From: Clostridia bacterium
GTDB taxonomy: Bacteria; Bacillota; Clostridia; Oscillospirales; CAG-272
Direction of reading: 5' to 3'
Assembly (NCBI GenBank): GCA_017452335.1
Contig: JAFTMP010000240.1
Span: forward strand, 1 to 7,276
DNA length: 7,276 nucleotides
The notes under the pieces were generated by a model. The model saw only the letters and a list, made by a program, of their open reading frames with translations. It did not search any database and had not been told where the DNA came from. Position numbers and translations under genes: made by a program. Positions 5,328 through 7,276 of this stretch are shown one piece after another. The first letter of the stretch is position 1, and the number at the start of each line of letters is the position of its first letter.

Positions 5328-7244
5328 ATGAACACATACATTTTACAAAGCGCCCGTGTGGCAGTGATCGGCGCCGGGCACGCAGGGTGCGAAGCCGCCC
5401 TTGCCTGTGCACGGCTGGGGCTAAAGACTCTGCTCTTTACCATGAACGCCGATGCTGTTGCCAACATGCCCTGCAACCCCTCCATCGGCGGAACGGGCAA
5501 GGGGCATTTGGTTTTTGAAATTGACGCTCTGGGGGGCGAAATGGGCGTGGCGGCAGACAAGGTCACCCTCCAATCCCGCACCCTCAATTTGGGCAAGGGA
5601 CCTGCCGTTTATTCCAAGCGCGTGCAGGCAGATCGGCGTGCCTACAGCCAACTGATGAAAAAGACACTGGAAAACACCCCAAACCTCCAGCTCATCCAAG
5701 CGGAGATCTCCGAAATTCTCACAGAAGAGCGAGAAGGGATACCCGTGGTCACAGGAGTTCAAAATGCCCTGGGAGGCATTTACCCGGTGGATGCGGTGAT
5801 CATTTGCGCGGGTACCTTCCTTTCCTCCGACATCGTGATCGGAGAAAGCGCCCTCTCGGCAGGACCCGATAACATGCTCCCTGCCACCCATCTTTCCGCC
5901 TGCCTAGAAAAGCTGGGCTTTTCCATGCGCCGCTTTAAAACGGGCACTCCGCCCCGTATCCACAAGGATTCGGTGGACTTTTCAAAAATGGAAGTACAGG
6001 AGGGCGAGGAATACATCACCCCCTTTTCCTATAAAACCGACGGACAGGAGCTCAACGCCCGCACCCAATTGCCCTGCTATGTGGTCTATACCAACGAGAA
6101 CACCCACAGGGTCATCAAAGAAAACCTGCACCGCTCTCCCCTTTACAGCGGTGTCATTAAGGGCACGGGCCCCAGATATTGCCCCAGCATTGAAGACAAG
6201 ATCGTGCGCTTTGCGGACAAGGAACGCCATCAGCTTTTTGTAGAGCCCATGGGCACGGATACGGCAGAGTTATATTTGCAAGGCTTTAGCTCTTCCCTGC
6301 CCGAGGATGTGCAGATCAAGATGCTTCATACCCTGCCCGGCTTTGAAAACGCGCTGGTCATGCGTCCTGCTTATGCCATTGAATACGACTGCATTGATCC
6401 CCTGGAGCTTCTTGCCACTCTTGAAACCAAAAAGGTTTCGGGACTTTACGGTGCGGGACAGTTTAACGGCACCTCGGGCTACGAGGAAGCCGCCGCACAG
6501 GGGCTGATCGCCGGCATCAACGCCGCCATGAAGCTGCTTAAAAAAGATCCGGTCATTCTTTCCCGCGATTCAAGCTATATCGGCATGCTCATTGACGATT
6601 TGGTGACCAAGGGCACCAACGAGCCCTACCGCGTGATGACCTCCCGCAGTGAATACCGCTTATTACTGCGCCAGGACAATGCCGACCGCCGTCTTTGCGC
6701 CATCGGACATGCCTGCGGGCTTTTACCCGAGGAACGCTATCTGGCAGTGCGGGCAAAGGAAGAAGAAATCGCCCGTGAATGTGCCCGTTTAAAAACACTG
6801 CGCATTCCCGCAAGCAAGGAGCTGTGCGCTCTACTTGAAGAAAAGGGAAGCAGTGCACCTGCGGGCAGTATGACCATGGCAGAGCTGTTACGCCGTCCAC
6901 AGGTGGACTATGCTGACTTGATGCGCTTTGATCCTCAGCCCATTGCCGATCGGGAGATCCGTCTTGAAACGGAGATCGAGATCAAATATGAAGGGTACAT
7001 TGCCAAGCAGCTCTCTGCCGCCAAAAAGCTTGCCGCGTTGGAAAACAAAAAACTGCCCGAGGGCATTGACTATTTCTCCATCGGCGGCTTGCGCTTAGAA
7101 GCAAGGCAGAAGCTTCATGACATCCGCCCCGCAAGCATCGGACAGGCGTCTCGCATTTCGGGTGTCAGCCCTGCCGATATTTCGGTATTGCTCATTTATC
7201 TTTCAAAAAACGGTACACCCCGAGAAGTGAGGGAGGACTCGTGA
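5328..7244 (+). CDS. mnmG: tRNA uridine-5-carboxymethylaminomethyl(34) synthesis enzyme MnmG (GidA)
   Basis: 638 residues, complete, close to the usual 620-635. With MnmE, this FAD- and NADH-dependent enzyme installs the (carboxymethyl)aminomethyl group at C5 of wobble uridine 34 in tRNAs reading split codon boxes. The FAD-binding Rossmann motif is VIGAGHAGCEAA (13-24). MPCNPSIGG (47-55) carries Cys49 and GTGPRYCPSIEDK (279-291) carries Cys285, matching the two functional cysteines (47 and 277 in E. coli). GTPPR is at 206-210 and AGQFNGTSGYEEAAAQG (376-392) is the second family signature. The C-terminal helical MnmE/tRNA-binding domain includes IKYEGYI (552-558) and LPEGIDY (576-582). The ATG at 5328 follows GGAGAG (5319-5324). 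The stop overlaps a downstream GTG by four bases. mnmE, often just upstream in Bacillota, is not in the window; rlmH takes that place. Confidence 0.97.
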   Translation: MNTYILQSARVAVIGAGHAGCEAALACARLGLKTLLFTMNADAVANMPCNPSIGGTGKGHLVFEIDALGGEMGVAADKVTLQSRTLNLGKGPAVYSKRVQADRRAYSQLMKKTLENTPNLQLIQAEISEILTEEREGIPVVTGVQNALGGIYPVDAVIICAGTFLSSDIVIGESALSAGPDNMLPATHLSACLEKLGFSMRRFKTGTPPRIHKDSVDFSKMEVQEGEEYITPFSYKTDGQELNARTQLPCYVVYTNENTHRVIKENLHRSPLYSGVIKGTGPRYCPSIEDKIVRFADKERHQLFVEPMGTDTAELYLQGFSSSLPEDVQIKMLHTLPGFENALVMRPAYAIEYDCIDPLELLATLETKKVSGLYGAGQFNGTSGYEEAAAQGLIAGINAAMKLLKKDPVILSRDSSYIGMLIDDLVTKGTNEPYRVMTSRSEYRLLLRQDNADRRLCAIGHACGLLPEERYLAVRAKEEEIARECARLKTLRIPASKELCALLEEKGSSAPAGSMTMAELLRRPQVDYADLMRFDPQPIADREIRLETEIEIKYEGYIAKQLSAAKKLAALENKKLPEGIDYFSIGGLRLEARQKLHDIRPASIGQASRISGVSPADISVLLIYLSKNGTPREVREDS

Positions 7245-7276
7245 GTAATTTTGCATCTCTTTATGAAGAAGTTTTA
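7241..7276 (+). CDS. rsmG: Start of a gene overlapping mnmG, probably rsmG (partial)
   Basis: Twelve codons are visible before the right edge (start, then SNFASLYEEVL). The GTG at 7241 overlaps the mnmG stop as GTGA and has a strong GGGAGG ribosome binding site (7231-7236) 4 bases upstream, so a coupled gene certainly seems to start here. The identity is inferred from position only: mnmG is followed by rsmG (gidB) in most Bacillota. RsmG methylates N7 of G527 in 16S rRNA. Twelve residues are too few to confirm the family. Confidence 0.6.
   Translation, partial: MSNFASLYEEVL

Noticed and set aside
1..7276. Mobile element, defence island or CRISPR array.
   Set aside because: No spaced direct repeats, transposase, recombinase, toxin-antitoxin or nuclease-helicase combination is seen; the genes are core housekeeping families.

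Overview
The window reads as a stretch of chromosome from a Bacillota bacterium. Class Clostridia is most likely, perhaps near the Oscillospirales/Ruminococcaceae. The evidence is the family mix (two U32 proteins, a WalJ/YycJ-type metallo-beta-lactamase-fold protein, RlmH, and MnmG followed by a probable RsmG start), the tight stop/start overlaps and the purine-rich ribosome binding sites. Base composition is moderately GC-rich in genes and AT-rich in the two main spacers. No transposase, integrase, CRISPR array, tRNA or rRNA gene is visible. This is housekeeping chromosome, not an obvious mobile or defence island.

Layout: (1) 1-1155, minus strand, running off the left edge: a U32-family protein of the long RlhA-like kind. 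(2) 1156-1333: a divergent, AT-rich promoter region with a sigma-A-like promoter on each strand. The plus-strand promoter is followed by a leader that can fold into a long interrupted hairpin. (3) 1334-2569, plus strand: a second U32 protein, TrhP-like. (4) 2634-5162, plus strand: a galactokinase-family GHMP kinase, WalJ and RlmH, joined by 8-bp and 7-bp stop/start overlaps. A 26-bp near-perfect palindrome sits inside the first codons of walJ. (5) 5163-5327: two consecutive hairpins, then a 34-codon ORF for a one-helix membrane peptide. (6) 5328-7244: mnmG. (7) 7241-7276: the first 12 codons of a gene overlapping the mnmG stop, by context rsmG.

RNA modification links most of the genes. By family, the products hydroxylate 23S rRNA (RlhA-like) and tRNA wobble uridine (TrhP-like), methylate 23S rRNA pseudouridine 1915 (RlmH), carboxymethylaminomethylate tRNA wobble uridine (MnmG) and probably methylate 16S rRNA (RsmG). 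The galactokinase-like protein and the WalJ nuclease are the outsiders, though both are physically coupled into the run.

I found no clearly undescribed system. The best leads are the palindrome in walJ, the structured leader of the TrhP-like gene, the small membrane ORF between rlmH and mnmG, and a changed sugar-contact residue in the galactokinase.
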